Assembly (NCBI RefSeq): GCF_024757985.1
Contig: NZ_CP103289.1
Coordinates: 1,550,001 to 1,614,000 of the forward strand
Length of the DNA: 64,000 nt
Reading direction: 5' to 3'
From: Cellulomonas sp. NS3
GTDB lineage: Bacteria; Actinomycetota; Actinomycetes; Actinomycetales; Cellulomonadaceae
Made by a program: the position numbers and the translations under genes. Each line of letters opens with the position of its first letter. Position 1 is the stretch's first letter. Positions 9,273 to 16,604 of this stretch are shown here, in pieces. Below the pieces are notes generated by a model. It saw nothing but the letters and a program-made list of their open reading frames with translations, was not told the origin of the DNA and made no database searches.

Positions 9273-9725
9273 CTAGTGCCCGTCGCCGTACTCCGGATCG
9301 ACGTCCTCGGGCGCCTTGCCGAGCAGGTGCGCGACCTGCTCCACGACCACGTCGCGCACGAGCTCTCCGAGGTCCGCGACGTCGAGCGCGCGCGACTCGA
9401 CGGGCCGGCGGTACACGACGACCCGTGCCGGGAGCCCGGCGTCCGCCGGGAAGTACCGGCCCAGCGGCACACCGCCCCGCTCCCAGGGAGCGGGGTTCGA
9501 CGGCGGCACGTCCTCGACCGCGAACTCGGTGCCGTCGAGCTGGCGGGACCACCGCTTCTCGAGCCGCTCGACCGAGTCCAGCACGAGCTCGTCGAAGCGC
9601 TGCGCGCGCGTGCGGTAGCCCGGCACGTCGGTCGGCAGGAGGGGGCCGCGCAGCCCGCGTCCACGGCGGTCGCGGCGCCGGACGGGGGCCGGGTCGGGGA
9701 CCCGGCCGCGGGCGAGGGAGCTCAC
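9273..9725 (-). CDS. Zincin-like metallopeptidase family protein with degenerate HExxH
   Basis: A 150-residue member of the small actinobacterial zincin-like family (PF06262-type), conserved next to whiB2 and DUF3499. Core segments are RAQRFDELVLDSVERLE and ARVVVYRRPVESRA. The place where active relatives carry HExxH reads VVEQVAHLLGK, so the first zinc-ligand His and the catalytic Glu appear to be Glu and Gln. Zinc hydrolysis is therefore doubtful. The GTG at 9725 is chosen because TACAGT lies exactly six bases upstream; earlier starts in the frame would overlap the divergent DUF3499 gene. Confidence 0.7.
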   Translation of the reverse strand: MSSLARGRVPDPAPVRRRDRRGRGLRGPLLPTDVPGYRTRAQRFDELVLDSVERLEKRWSRQLDGTEFAVEDVPPSNPAPWERGGVPLGRYFPADAGLPARVVVYRRPVESRALDVADLGELVRDVVVEQVAHLLGKAPEDVDPEYGDGH

Positions 9726-9731
9726 GCTCGC

Positions 9732-9737
9732 ACTGTA
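9732..9737 (-). promoter_or_regulatory. -10 element, leaderless start of zincin-like gene
   Basis: TACAGT on the minus strand, six bases before the GTG at 9725, and no Shine-Dalgarno. It lies back to back with the -10 of the divergent DUF3499 gene. Confidence 0.45.
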
Positions 9738-9773
9738 GCGGCGTGGGAGTGCCGGGCGCGGGCCCCGCGGCGG

Positions 9774-9779
9774 TACGGT
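9774..9779 (+). promoter_or_regulatory. -10 element, leaderless start of DUF3499 gene
   Basis: TACGGT followed by seven bases and the GTG at 9787. There is no purine-rich ribosome site between them. Confidence 0.45.
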
Positions 9780-9786
9780 CTGCCCT

Positions 9787-10176
9787 GTGAGATCCGTCCG
9801 GCAGTGTTCGCGCACGGCGTGCGGCCGTGCTGCCGTCGCCACCCTGACCTACGTGTACGCGGACTCGACCGCGGTGCTCGGCCCCCTCGCGGGCTACGCC
9901 GAGCCGCACTCGTACGACCTGTGCGTCGAGCACGCGGGGCGGCTGACCGCGCCGCGCGGGTGGGAGGTCGTGCGCCTCACGCCCGAGTTCGTCGAGACCG
10001 GTCCGAGCCAGGACGACCTGCTCGCGCTCGCGGACGCGGTGCGCGAGGCGGGCCGGCCGCGCACCGGGGCCCTGCCGGTGGTGACCGAGCCGGCGTCGCG
10101 GCTGGCCCCGCCCCCGGCGGCGGAGTCCACCGCGCCGCGGCGAGGCCACCTGCGTATCCTGCGCGACGAGGGCTGA
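9787..10176 (+). CDS. DUF3499 family protein
   Basis: A 129-residue protein whose first 65 residues carry the family signature: QCSRTACGRAAVATLTYVYA, then YDLCVEHAGRLTAPRGWEV. The paired cysteines and His (CxxxxC ... CxxH) suggest metal binding, but no function is known. In actinobacteria the gene regularly precedes a phosphomannomutase gene; here a zinc-ribbon gene and a decayed mutase-like gene follow. The start is the GTG at 9787, seven bases after a TACGGT hexamer. The C-terminal half is proline-rich and poorly conserved in character. Confidence 0.88.
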   Translation: MRSVRQCSRTACGRAAVATLTYVYADSTAVLGPLAGYAEPHSYDLCVEHAGRLTAPRGWEVVRLTPEFVETGPSQDDLLALADAVREAGRPRTGALPVVTEPASRLAPPPAAESTAPRRGHLRILRDEG

Positions 10177-10197
10177 CGGGCTCCGGGGGGAGACAGC

Positions 10198-10485
10198 ATG
10201 GGACAGGGCGACACGCCCCGGCGCGGGCGCGGACGTGCGAGCGAGGAACCGGCGCCGCTCGGGTCGCTGAGCCGCGGTGAGCCGTCGGTGCCGCGCGGGA
10301 CCGAGACCTGCGCGTCGTGCGGGTCGGAGTCGCTGACCCGGTTGAGCATGGTGCTGGGTGACGGGACCGCGGTGGTCTTCGTCTCGTGCCACCGCTGCGA
10401 GCACAAGGGGTGGTACCCGACCGACGGCGACGGGACGCCGCTGACCCGCGACGAGGTGCTCGCGCGGAGCGGCAAGAAGGCCTGA
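10198..10485 (+). CDS. Small zinc-ribbon protein
   Basis: A 95-residue protein with a disordered basic N-terminus and a C-terminal ribbon made of CASCG and CHRCEHKGWY, two CxxC knuckles about 30 residues apart. This is a structural zinc-ribbon pattern, perhaps for nucleic-acid or protein contacts; no specific family name is assigned. GGGGGAG at 10185-10191 is a good Shine-Dalgarno for the ATG at 10198. It lies 21 bp after the DUF3499 gene and is probably co-transcribed. Confidence 0.7.
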   Translation: MGQGDTPRRGRGRASEEPAPLGSLSRGEPSVPRGTETCASCGSESLTRLSMVLGDGTAVVFVSCHRCEHKGWYPTDGDGTPLTRDEVLARSGKKA

Positions 10486-10595
10486 CCCGACCCGCGACGC
10501 CGCCCGGGGTGGGCGGACGGCCGCGGACCGGTCGGTAGACTCCGGCGTGTGCCCAGCCCCGTGCAGTCGACCGTCGGACACCCGCGGGAGCTGAC

Positions 10596-11630
10596 GTGAG
10601 CACCCCCGTCGGCCCTGCTGCGGACGGTCCCGAGGCGCGCGACGCCGTGCTGCGGCGGCTCGCGGACGTCGCCCGGCAGCGGCCCCTCACGGTGGTGGTC
10701 GAGGCCCCGGGCGGGACGGGCCCGCACGCGGCGCGCGACGCGCTCCTGGAGGCCGTGGCCGCCACCGGCGTGCGCGTCGTCCCGGTCCGGGGGCAGGCCG
10801 CGCGAGCCGACGACGGTGCCGCGCGCACGGAGCCCGCCGCCGCGCACGGCGCTACGCCCGCGGAGCCCGCCGCCGCGCACGGCGCCACGCCACCCGCGGT
10901 CGAGGTCCTGCGCGCGGCGGTGCGCGAGCACGCCGCCGACGTGGGGCTGGCCCTGGGCCCCACGGTCTCGACCCTCACGGTGCTCGACGAGAACGGTGAC
11001 CCCGTCGACGAGGACGTCGTCGCGGTGCTCGTCGCGCTGCAGGTCGTCACGCAGGAGCTCGCCGCGGGCCGCGTCCCGACGGTCCTGCACGACGTGCTGG
11101 CGTCGCGGGTGCTGCTCGACCTCGGGGGCGGCGCGGGTGCCGGGCTCGTGCGCGTCCCGGTGGGCCGGGCGGTGCTCGCGGAGGGTCTCGAGGCGAGCGG
11201 TGCGACGCTCGGCGTCGGGCGCGGCGGGCGCTTCGCGTTCCGGGACCCGGCCGGCGACGACCCCGGGCTGCTCGCGGGCCTGCACGTGCTCGTGGCGCTC
11301 GGGGAGCAGCCGCACCCGGCGTCGCTGCTCGCGGAGCTCTACCAGCCGTACGCCTCGACCGGGCTGCTGGCCGTCGAGGTCGACGACGTGGCCGCGGCGG
11401 TCGAGCGCGTGCGCCACGCCTACGTGACGCTGAGCGGGGCCGGGCCGGTGACCGCGGACGAGCTCGACGGGCTCGCGGTGTCGCACTGGGGAGCGACGCC
11501 GCAGTGGTGGCTCGCCGTGCGCCCGTCCGGGTCGCCGCGCGAGGTGCAGCTGCTCGTGGAGGCCGCGGACGAGGACATCAGGGACAAGGTGCGGGACGAC
11601 GTGCTCGCGCTGCTACGAGAGGACGGCTGA
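10596..11630 (+). CDS. Phosphohexomutase-like protein lacking domain I and catalytic loops
   Basis: The 344-residue protein aligns by eye with domains II-IV of phosphomannomutase/phosphoglucomutase (ManB, usually about 450-480 residues). Matches are PLTVVVEAPGG (residues 30-40), DVGLALGPTVSTLTVLDENG (115-134), VPVGRAVLAEGLEA (187-200), FAFRDPAGDDPGLLAGLHVL (213-232) and WWLAVRP (304-310). The phosphoserine domain I is absent. The metal loop expected as DGDADR reads GPTVST, the sugar loop GEHSGH reads GRGGRF, and the phosphate loop RPSNTEP reads RPSGSPR. It sits in the ManB position between DUF3499 and Trm112, so a pseudoenzyme with a regulatory role is likely. GGGAG precedes the GTG at 10596. 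Confidence 0.68.
   Translation: MSTPVGPAADGPEARDAVLRRLADVARQRPLTVVVEAPGGTGPHAARDALLEAVAATGVRVVPVRGQAARADDGAARTEPAAAHGATPAEPAAAHGATPPAVEVLRAAVREHAADVGLALGPTVSTLTVLDENGDPVDEDVVAVLVALQVVTQELAAGRVPTVLHDVLASRVLLDLGGGAGAGLVRVPVGRAVLAEGLEASGATLGVGRGGRFAFRDPAGDDPGLLAGLHVLVALGEQPHPASLLAELYQPYASTGLLAVEVDDVAAAVERVRHAYVTLSGAGPVTADELDGLAVSHWGATPQWWLAVRPSGSPREVQLLVEAADEDIRDKVRDDVLALLREDG
10828..10893 (+). repeat. Two tandem 33-bp copies inside the mutase-like gene
   Basis: A 33-bp unit beginning cggagcccgccgccgcg is duplicated nearly perfectly and encodes EPAAAHGATP twice. It falls in the linker of the mutase-like protein where a normal domain II is continuous. The two copies look recent. Confidence 0.75.
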
Positions 11631-11631
11631 C

Positions 11632-11850
11632 ATGACGGAGGAGACCGCGCCCGCGACCCGGACGCTCGAGCCCTGGATCCGCGAGATCCTGCGCTGCCCG
11701 GTCACGCACGCGCCGCTCGTCGACGGCGTGGGTCCGGACGGCGCCCCGGAGCTGCACTCGACCGACCCGGAGAACCCGCTCGCGTACCCGGTGCGGGACG
11801 GCATCCCGGTCCTGCTCGCGGACGACGCCCGCGCGCTGCGCGACGCCTGA
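11632..11850 (+). CDS. Trm112 family protein
   Basis: A 72-residue protein with the Trm112/YcaR signature: ILRCPVTHAPLVDG, then LAYPVRDGIPVLLADDAR. In eukaryotes Trm112 activates methyltransferases; the bacterial members are uncharacterised and sit beside phosphosugar or cell-wall genes. Only one cysteine of the usual zinc site remains, so metal binding is doubtful. The start ATG is one base after the stop of the mutase-like gene, giving tight coupling. The gene converges on the ABC-F gene. Confidence 0.87.
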   Translation: MTEETAPATRTLEPWIREILRCPVTHAPLVDGVGPDGAPELHSTDPENPLAYPVRDGIPVLLADDARALRDA

Positions 11851-11867
11851 GCACCCGGCGCCCCCGG

Positions 11868-11893
11868 CCTCGTCCGGCCGGTCCGGCACGAGG
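11868..11893. terminator. Possible shared hairpin between convergent genes
   Basis: cctcgt/acgagg outer arms with ccgg/ccgg inner arms and a one-base bulge, between trm112 (+) and the ABC-F gene (-). There is no T-tract. A modest call. Confidence 0.35.
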
Positions 11894-11913
11894 GGCCGCA
11901 GGCGCCGCCGGGA

Positions 11914-13587
11914 TCAGGACTCCGTGAGCCGTCCGTCCGCGACGGACCAGCGGCGCGTCACCCGCACGGCGTCCAGCATGCGACGGTCGTGCGTCACGAG
12001 CAGCAGCGTGCCCGTGTACGACTCGAGGGCCTCCTCGAGCTGCTCGATCGCGGGCAGGTCGAGGTGGTTCGTCGGCTCGTCGAGCACGAGCAGGTTGACG
12101 CCGCGGGCCTGCAGCAGCGCGAGCGCCGCGCGCGTGCGCTCCCCGGGGGACAGGCTGGTGACAGGGCGGGTGACGTGCGCCGCGCGCAGCCCGAACTTGG
12201 CGAGCAGCGTGCGGACGTCGGCGTCCGGCCAGTCGGGGACCTCCCGGGCGAAGGCCTCGACGAGGGGGACGGGGTCCGCGCCCGGCTCGTCCCCGCCGAG
12301 CGCGGCGCGCGCCTGGTCGACCTCGCCGACCGCGACGCTCGAGCCGAGGGACGACGACCCGGCAGCGAGCGGGGCACGGCCGAGCAGGGCGCGCAGGAGC
12401 GTCGTCTTGCCCGCGCCGTTCGCCCCGGTGACGGCGATGCGGTCGCCCGCGTCGACCTGCACGTCGAGCGGCCCGAGCACGAAGCCCGGACCCTGCTCGG
12501 ACGCGCCGAGCTCGACGACCGCACCGCGCAGCACGGCGGCGACGCTCGACCCGCGCGGGGCGGCCGCGATCTCGTAGCGCAGCTCCCACTCCTTGCGCGG
12601 CTCGGCGACCTCCTCGAGGCGCTCGATCATGCGGTCGGTCTGGCGCGCCTTCGCCGCCTGCTTCTCCGAGCCCTCGCGGTGGCGGTGCTTGATGTGCTTG
12701 TCGGGGTCGCTCGACTTCCGGATCGCGTTGCGGACGCCCTTCTCCATCCAGCCGCGCTGCGTGCGCCCGCGCTCCTCGAGCGACGAGCGCCGGTCCTCGT
12801 ACTGCTCGTACGCCTCGCGCGCGTGCCGCCGTGCCGTGGCCCGCTCCTCGAGGTACGCGTCGTAGCCCCCGCCGTACACCGCCACCTGCTGCTGCGCGAG
12901 GTCGAGCTCGACGACGCCCGTGACGCACCGGGCGAGGAACTCGCGGTCGTGGCTCACGACGACGACGCCGGCCCGCTGCGACCGGACGAAGGTCTCGAGC
13001 CGCGCGAGCCCGTCGAGGTCGAGGTCGTTCGTCGGCTCGTCCAGCAGCAGCACGTCGAAGCGCGAGAGCAGGAGCGCGGCGAGCCCGACGCGTGCGGCCT
13101 GCCCGCCGGAGAGGCCCGTCATCGGGTGCTCGGGGTCGACGGTGAGGCCGAGGTCGGCGAGCACCTGACCGGTGCGCTCGTCGAGGTCCGCGGCCCCCGC
13201 CGCCATCCAGCGGTCGAACGCGAGCGCGTACGCGTCGTCGGCGCCCGGCACACCGTCGGCGAGCGCCTGGGCACCCGCGTCGAGCGCGTGCTGGGCGGCC
13301 GTGACCCCGGTGCGGCGGGCGAGGTGCGCGGCGACCGACTCGCCGGCGCGCCGCTCGGGCTCCTGCGGGAGCCAGCCGACGAGCGCGTGCGCGGGGGACA
13401 GCGTCACCGAGCCGGCCTCCGGGGTCGCGACGCCCGCGAGCAGCCGCAGGAGCGTGGACTTCCCGGCGCCGTTCGCGCCGACGAGCCCGAGCACGTCGCC
13501 CGGGGAGACGACGAGGTCGAGACCCGAGAACAGGGTGCGGTCGGCGTGCGCGGCGGCGAGGCCGCGGGCGACGAGGGTGGCGGTCAC
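11914..13587 (-). CDS. ABC-F family ATPase
   Basis: A 557-residue soluble protein with two ATPase domains and no membrane segment. Domain 1 has GANGAGKSTLL, LSGGQAARVGLA and VLLLDEPTNDLDL; domain 2 has GANGAGKTTLL, LSPGERTRAALA and LLVLDEPTNHLDL. A charged linker of about 100 residues (RRSSLEERGRTQRGWMEK) lies between them. ABC-F proteins act on the ribosome as translation factors or antibiotic-protection factors; nothing in the sequence decides which. The GTG at 13587 is six bases after GACAAT, which suggests a leaderless mRNA. Resistance function should not be assumed. Confidence 0.88.
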   Translation of the reverse strand: MTATLVARGLAAAHADRTLFSGLDLVVSPGDVLGLVGANGAGKSTLLRLLAGVATPEAGSVTLSPAHALVGWLPQEPERRAGESVAAHLARRTGVTAAQHALDAGAQALADGVPGADDAYALAFDRWMAAGAADLDERTGQVLADLGLTVDPEHPMTGLSGGQAARVGLAALLLSRFDVLLLDEPTNDLDLDGLARLETFVRSQRAGVVVVSHDREFLARCVTGVVELDLAQQQVAVYGGGYDAYLEERATARRHAREAYEQYEDRRSSLEERGRTQRGWMEKGVRNAIRKSSDPDKHIKHRHREGSEKQAAKARQTDRMIERLEEVAEPRKEWELRYEIAAAPRGSSVAAVLRGAVVELGASEQGPGFVLGPLDVQVDAGDRIAVTGANGAGKTTLLRALLGRAPLAAGSSSLGSSVAVGEVDQARAALGGDEPGADPVPLVEAFAREVPDWPDADVRTLLAKFGLRAAHVTRPVTSLSPGERTRAALALLQARGVNLLVLDEPTNHLDLPAIEQLEEALESYTGTLLLVTHDRRMLDAVRVTRRWSVADGRLTES

Positions 13588-13593
13588 CCCGAG

Positions 13594-13599
13594 ATTGTC
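13594..13599 (-). promoter_or_regulatory. -10 element of ABC-F gene
   Basis: GACAAT on the minus strand, six bases before the GTG start. It matches TATAAT at four of six positions. Confidence 0.45.
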
Positions 13600-13710
13600 C
13601 CCCGTCCGGGGCGGACGCCGGACCGGCCCGGGGGAGCGGCGGTCCGGCGTGCGGCGCCCCGGGTCCGGGCGGGACTGGGCACCGGCGGCGTGGTCCGGCA
13701 CCATCGGCGT

Positions 13711-14601
13711 ATGGGGGACGGGGGAGCAGCGGCGCCCGCGCGGGACGTCGGGGGGCGCGGCGCACGTGGAGCGCGCACGGCGTCGGTGGCCGGGGCGCTC
13801 GTCGGTGTCGCGCTCGTGCTCGCCGGGTGCACCGGCGCCGCCCCGGGTGCGTCCGACGGCGCGAGCGGGACGGCCACGGGCAGTCCCGCGTCGCGCGATC
13901 CAGCCGCGAGCAGCACCGCGCCGAGCAACCCGGTCCCCGGCGCGCCGTCGAGCGCCGGCCCGGCCACCTCGACGCCGACGCCCCCGTCTCCTCCCGAGCC
14001 GGCGCCGACGGTCCCGCCGGAACCGCCCGCGCCGCAGTTCGGCGCGACCGTGGGCGAGATCGGCCCCGAGCTCGCGGCGCGCATGGCGCCGTCGTGGCGA
14101 GCGGGCTGCCCGGTGCCGCTCGAGGACCTGCGCTACCTCACGCTCACGCACCACGACTTCGAGGGCGGCGTGGTCACGGGCGAGCTCGTGGTGCACGCGG
14201 ACGTCGCCGACGGTGTCGTCGGGGTGTTCCGCACGCTCTTCGAGGCCGGGTACCCGATCCGGTCGATGCGCCTCGTCGACGACTTCGGCGGGAGCGACGA
14301 CGCGTCGATGGCCGCGGACAACACGTCCGCGTTCAACTGCCGGGCGATCACGCGCGGCACCGGCTGGTCCGAGCACGCCTACGGGCGCGCGCTCGACCTC
14401 AACCCGCGCGAGAACCCCTACGTGCGCGGGACGCTCGTGCTTCCGCCCGAGGGGGAGCCGTACGCGGACCGCCCCGACCTGCCCGGTGTCGTGCACGCCG
14501 GGGACGTCGTCGTCACCGCGTTCGCTGCGGCCGGGTGGAGGTGGGGCGGGGACTGGACGTCACCCGTCGACTACCAGCACTTCTCGGTGACCGGGCGCTG
14601 A
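13711..14601 (+). CDS. M15-family D-Ala-D-Ala carboxypeptidase-like lipoprotein
   Basis: A 296-residue protein with a signal peptide ending in the lipobox LAGC (VAGALVGVALVLAGC, about residues 24-38). A Pro/Ser/Thr-rich linker follows, then a catalytic domain. The M15 zinc and catalytic residues are visible in SEHAYGRALDLNP and DYQHFSV near the end. Such enzymes trim peptidoglycan stem peptides outside the cell. The ATG at 13711 follows CACCAT by six bases. The gene is divergent from the ABC-F gene and converges on the RDD gene. Subfamily M15C is likely from the short His motif spacing, but the exact bond cleaved is not shown. Confidence 0.82.
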   Translation: MGDGGAAAPARDVGGRGARGARTASVAGALVGVALVLAGCTGAAPGASDGASGTATGSPASRDPAASSTAPSNPVPGAPSSAGPATSTPTPPSPPEPAPTVPPEPPAPQFGATVGEIGPELAARMAPSWRAGCPVPLEDLRYLTLTHHDFEGGVVTGELVVHADVADGVVGVFRTLFEAGYPIRSMRLVDDFGGSDDASMAADNTSAFNCRAITRGTGWSEHAYGRALDLNPRENPYVRGTLVLPPEGEPYADRPDLPGVVHAGDVVVTAFAAAGWRWGGDWTSPVDYQHFSVTGR

Positions 14602-14612
14602 CGGCGACGCGG

Positions 14613-15431
14613 TCAGTCCACCGGGTCCGGCACGCCGTGCGGGAGGCGCGCCATCAACGCGCTCTCCTCGGCGGCTCGCTGCGCCGTGCGCCGCCCGACG
14701 GCGTGCTCGCGCTCGCGCCGCTCGGCGAGCACCGCGGCGAGGAAGTACTCGGGGTGCGTGCCCACGGGCGGCAGCGGCGCGACGTACCGCTCGACCTCGA
14801 CCGCGAGCTGCGTCCCGAGCTGCACGCGCGACGCGGGGTGCAGCGTCCCGGTGCGGGCGAGGAACTGGCGGACCGAGAGCGCGAGCCCGTCGGGCAGGCG
14901 CCGCACGTCCGCGGAGTGCGCCCACGCGGCGAGCTGCGGCGGCATCGAGACCGCGGTGCGTGCGGGCGCCTTGCCGCGCACCCGCACCGCGTACGTGCCC
15001 GCGAGCAGGTCACCCACGCGCTTGCCCTGCGGGTGGACGATCGAGCAGATCAGCGCGATCGACCCGACCGAGATCCACAGCTCGCCGACACCGACGAGCG
15101 CGCGGATCAGCGCCTGCCGGAACCGCACCGGGCCGCCGTCGTCCCGCACGATCCGGATGCCGGCGACGAGCTTGCCGAGCGACCGCCCGCGCGTCAGCGT
15201 CTCGACGGTCGTGGGGATGATCACCGTGACCGTCGCGACCGTGGTGATCAGGGCGATGCGCACGAACGCCTCGCTCGGGGTGAAGGACGTCTGGCCGACG
15301 ATGACCAGCACGAGGAACGCGGCGACGCCGAGCGCGCCGACGTCGACGATCGACGCGAGGACGCGTGAGGCGAACGAGGTCGGGCGCGCGTCCAGCAGCA
15401 CGCCCTCGCCCGTGACGATGCCGTCGCTCAT
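14613..15431 (-). CDS. RDD family membrane protein
   Basis: A 272-residue protein. The N-terminal 150 residues hold the RDD domain with three or four helices: SFASRVLASIVDVGALG carries the Arg-Asp signature, and TRGRSLGKLVAGIRIVRDDG is the conserved amphipathic segment. A cytoplasmic C-terminal half of about 120 residues is rich in Arg, Glu and Ala. RDD proteins are often found with SpoIIM and MoxR genes, as here; their role is unclear, with transport or cation exchange proposed for some. GAGGAAGGGA upstream of the ATG at 15431 is a good ribosome site. It is divergent from spoIIM. Confidence 0.85.
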   Translation of the reverse strand: MSDGIVTGEGVLLDARPTSFASRVLASIVDVGALGVAAFLVLVIVGQTSFTPSEAFVRIALITTVATVTVIIPTTVETLTRGRSLGKLVAGIRIVRDDGGPVRFRQALIRALVGVGELWISVGSIALICSIVHPQGKRVGDLLAGTYAVRVRGKAPARTAVSMPPQLAAWAHSADVRRLPDGLALSVRQFLARTGTLHPASRVQLGTQLAVEVERYVAPLPPVGTHPEYFLAAVLAERREREHAVGRRTAQRAAEESALMARLPHGVPDPVD

Positions 15432-15480
15432 CCCGCGTCCCTTCCTCGACCCGTCCTCATCCTGTGGCAGGGTAACGGGC

Positions 15481-16470
15481 GTGGACCTCGACGCCTTCAC
15501 CGCGGTGCGCAGCCCGTCCTGGGCGCGCCTCGACGAGCTGACGCGCCGCCGTCGCCTCACGGGCGCCGAGGCCGACGAGATCGTCCGCCTCTACCAGGCG
15601 GTCGCGACCGACCTGTCGACCGTCCGGTCGAGCGCGCCGGACCCCGAGGTCGTCACCCGGCTCTCGCAGCTGCTCGCCCGCGCCCGCTCGCTGATCGCGG
15701 GTGCGCACGAGCCCGCCTGGCGCGACGCGGCCCGGTTCCTCGTGGTGTCGCTGCCCGCCGCGCTCTACCGCATCCGGTGGTGGACGCACGCGGTGACGAT
15801 CGCGTGCGTGGCCGTGGCCGTGGTGGCCGGGGTCTGGGTCGCGACGCAGCCCGACGCGCTCGCGGCGATGGGTACGCCCAGCGAGCGGACGGAGTACGTG
15901 GAGAACGCGTTCGCGTCGTACTACGACCCGGGCGCGGGGTTCGCGGCGATGGTGTGGACCAACAACGCGTGGATCGCGGCGCAGTCCGTCGCGCTCGGGA
16001 TCAGCGGCATCTGGCCCGTGTGGATGCTGCTGAGCAACGCGGTGAACGTCGGGGCGACGGGCGGCATGATGGCCGCGCACGACAGCCTCGACGTGTTCCT
16101 CCAGCTCATCGCCCCGCACGGGCTCATGGAGCTGACCGCGATCTTCGTCGCGGGGGCCGCCGGGCTGCGGCTGTTCTGGACGTGGGTCGAGCCGGGTCCG
16201 CGCACCCGCACCCGCGCGCTCGCCGAGGAGGGCCGGGCGCTGTTCACCGTCGCGCTCGGGCTCGTGGGCGTGCTCGCCGTGTCCGGCCTCGTCGAGGGCT
16301 TCGTGACCGGGTCCGCGCTGCCGTGGTGGCTCAAGATCGTCATCGGGGCGATCGTGCTCGCGGCGTTCTGGGTCTACGTCTACGTGCTCGGGCGCCGGGC
16401 AGTCGCCGACTCCGAGACCGGGGACCTCACCGCCGACGAGGCGGGCTACGCGGTGGCCGTCGCCGACTGA
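15481..16470 (+). CDS. Stage II sporulation protein M-like membrane protein
   Basis: A 329-residue SpoIIM/DUF95-type membrane protein. A soluble helical N-terminus (VDLDAFTAVRSPSWARLDEL) of about 100 residues precedes several membrane helices; TNNAWIAAQSVALGISGIWP and APHGLMELTAIFVAGAAGLR are family hallmarks. In Bacillus SpoIIM takes part in peptidoglycan hydrolysis during engulfment; in non-sporulating actinobacteria the function is unknown. It is usually clustered with RDD, MoxR and DUF58 genes, as seen here. The start is the GTG at 15481, 50 bp from the divergent RDD start. Confidence 0.88.
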   Translation: MDLDAFTAVRSPSWARLDELTRRRRLTGAEADEIVRLYQAVATDLSTVRSSAPDPEVVTRLSQLLARARSLIAGAHEPAWRDAARFLVVSLPAALYRIRWWTHAVTIACVAVAVVAGVWVATQPDALAAMGTPSERTEYVENAFASYYDPGAGFAAMVWTNNAWIAAQSVALGISGIWPVWMLLSNAVNVGATGGMMAAHDSLDVFLQLIAPHGLMELTAIFVAGAAGLRLFWTWVEPGPRTRTRALAEEGRALFTVALGLVGVLAVSGLVEGFVTGSALPWWLKIVIGAIVLAAFWVYVYVLGRRAVADSETGDLTADEAGYAVAVAD

Positions 16471-16480
16471 CGGCGACGCG

Positions 16481-16592
16481 CCGACGGACCACTGCGTCGA
16501 CGGACCGCTGCACCGACGGACCGCCGCGCCGACGGACCGCCGCGCTGACGGACCGCTGCGCCGATCGACCCCTGCGCCGATCGACCGCCGCG
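16481..16592. repeat. Seven tandem copies of a 16-bp repeat
   Basis: Seven consecutive 16-bp units, consensus ccgacggaccgctgcg, with one to four differences each, fill almost all of the 134 bp between the convergent spoIIM and winged-helix stop codons. A partial eighth unit follows. The unit length is not a multiple of three and no open frame uses it, so it is a non-coding minisatellite. The two end units differ most; units 3 and 4 are identical. Confidence 0.85.
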
Positions 16593-16604
16593 CCGCGCCG
16601 ATCG

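Noticed and set aside
5926-10581. 1551-codon minus-strand open frame
   Set aside because: It spans several real genes on both strands, has no recognisable domain and shows shadow-frame composition.
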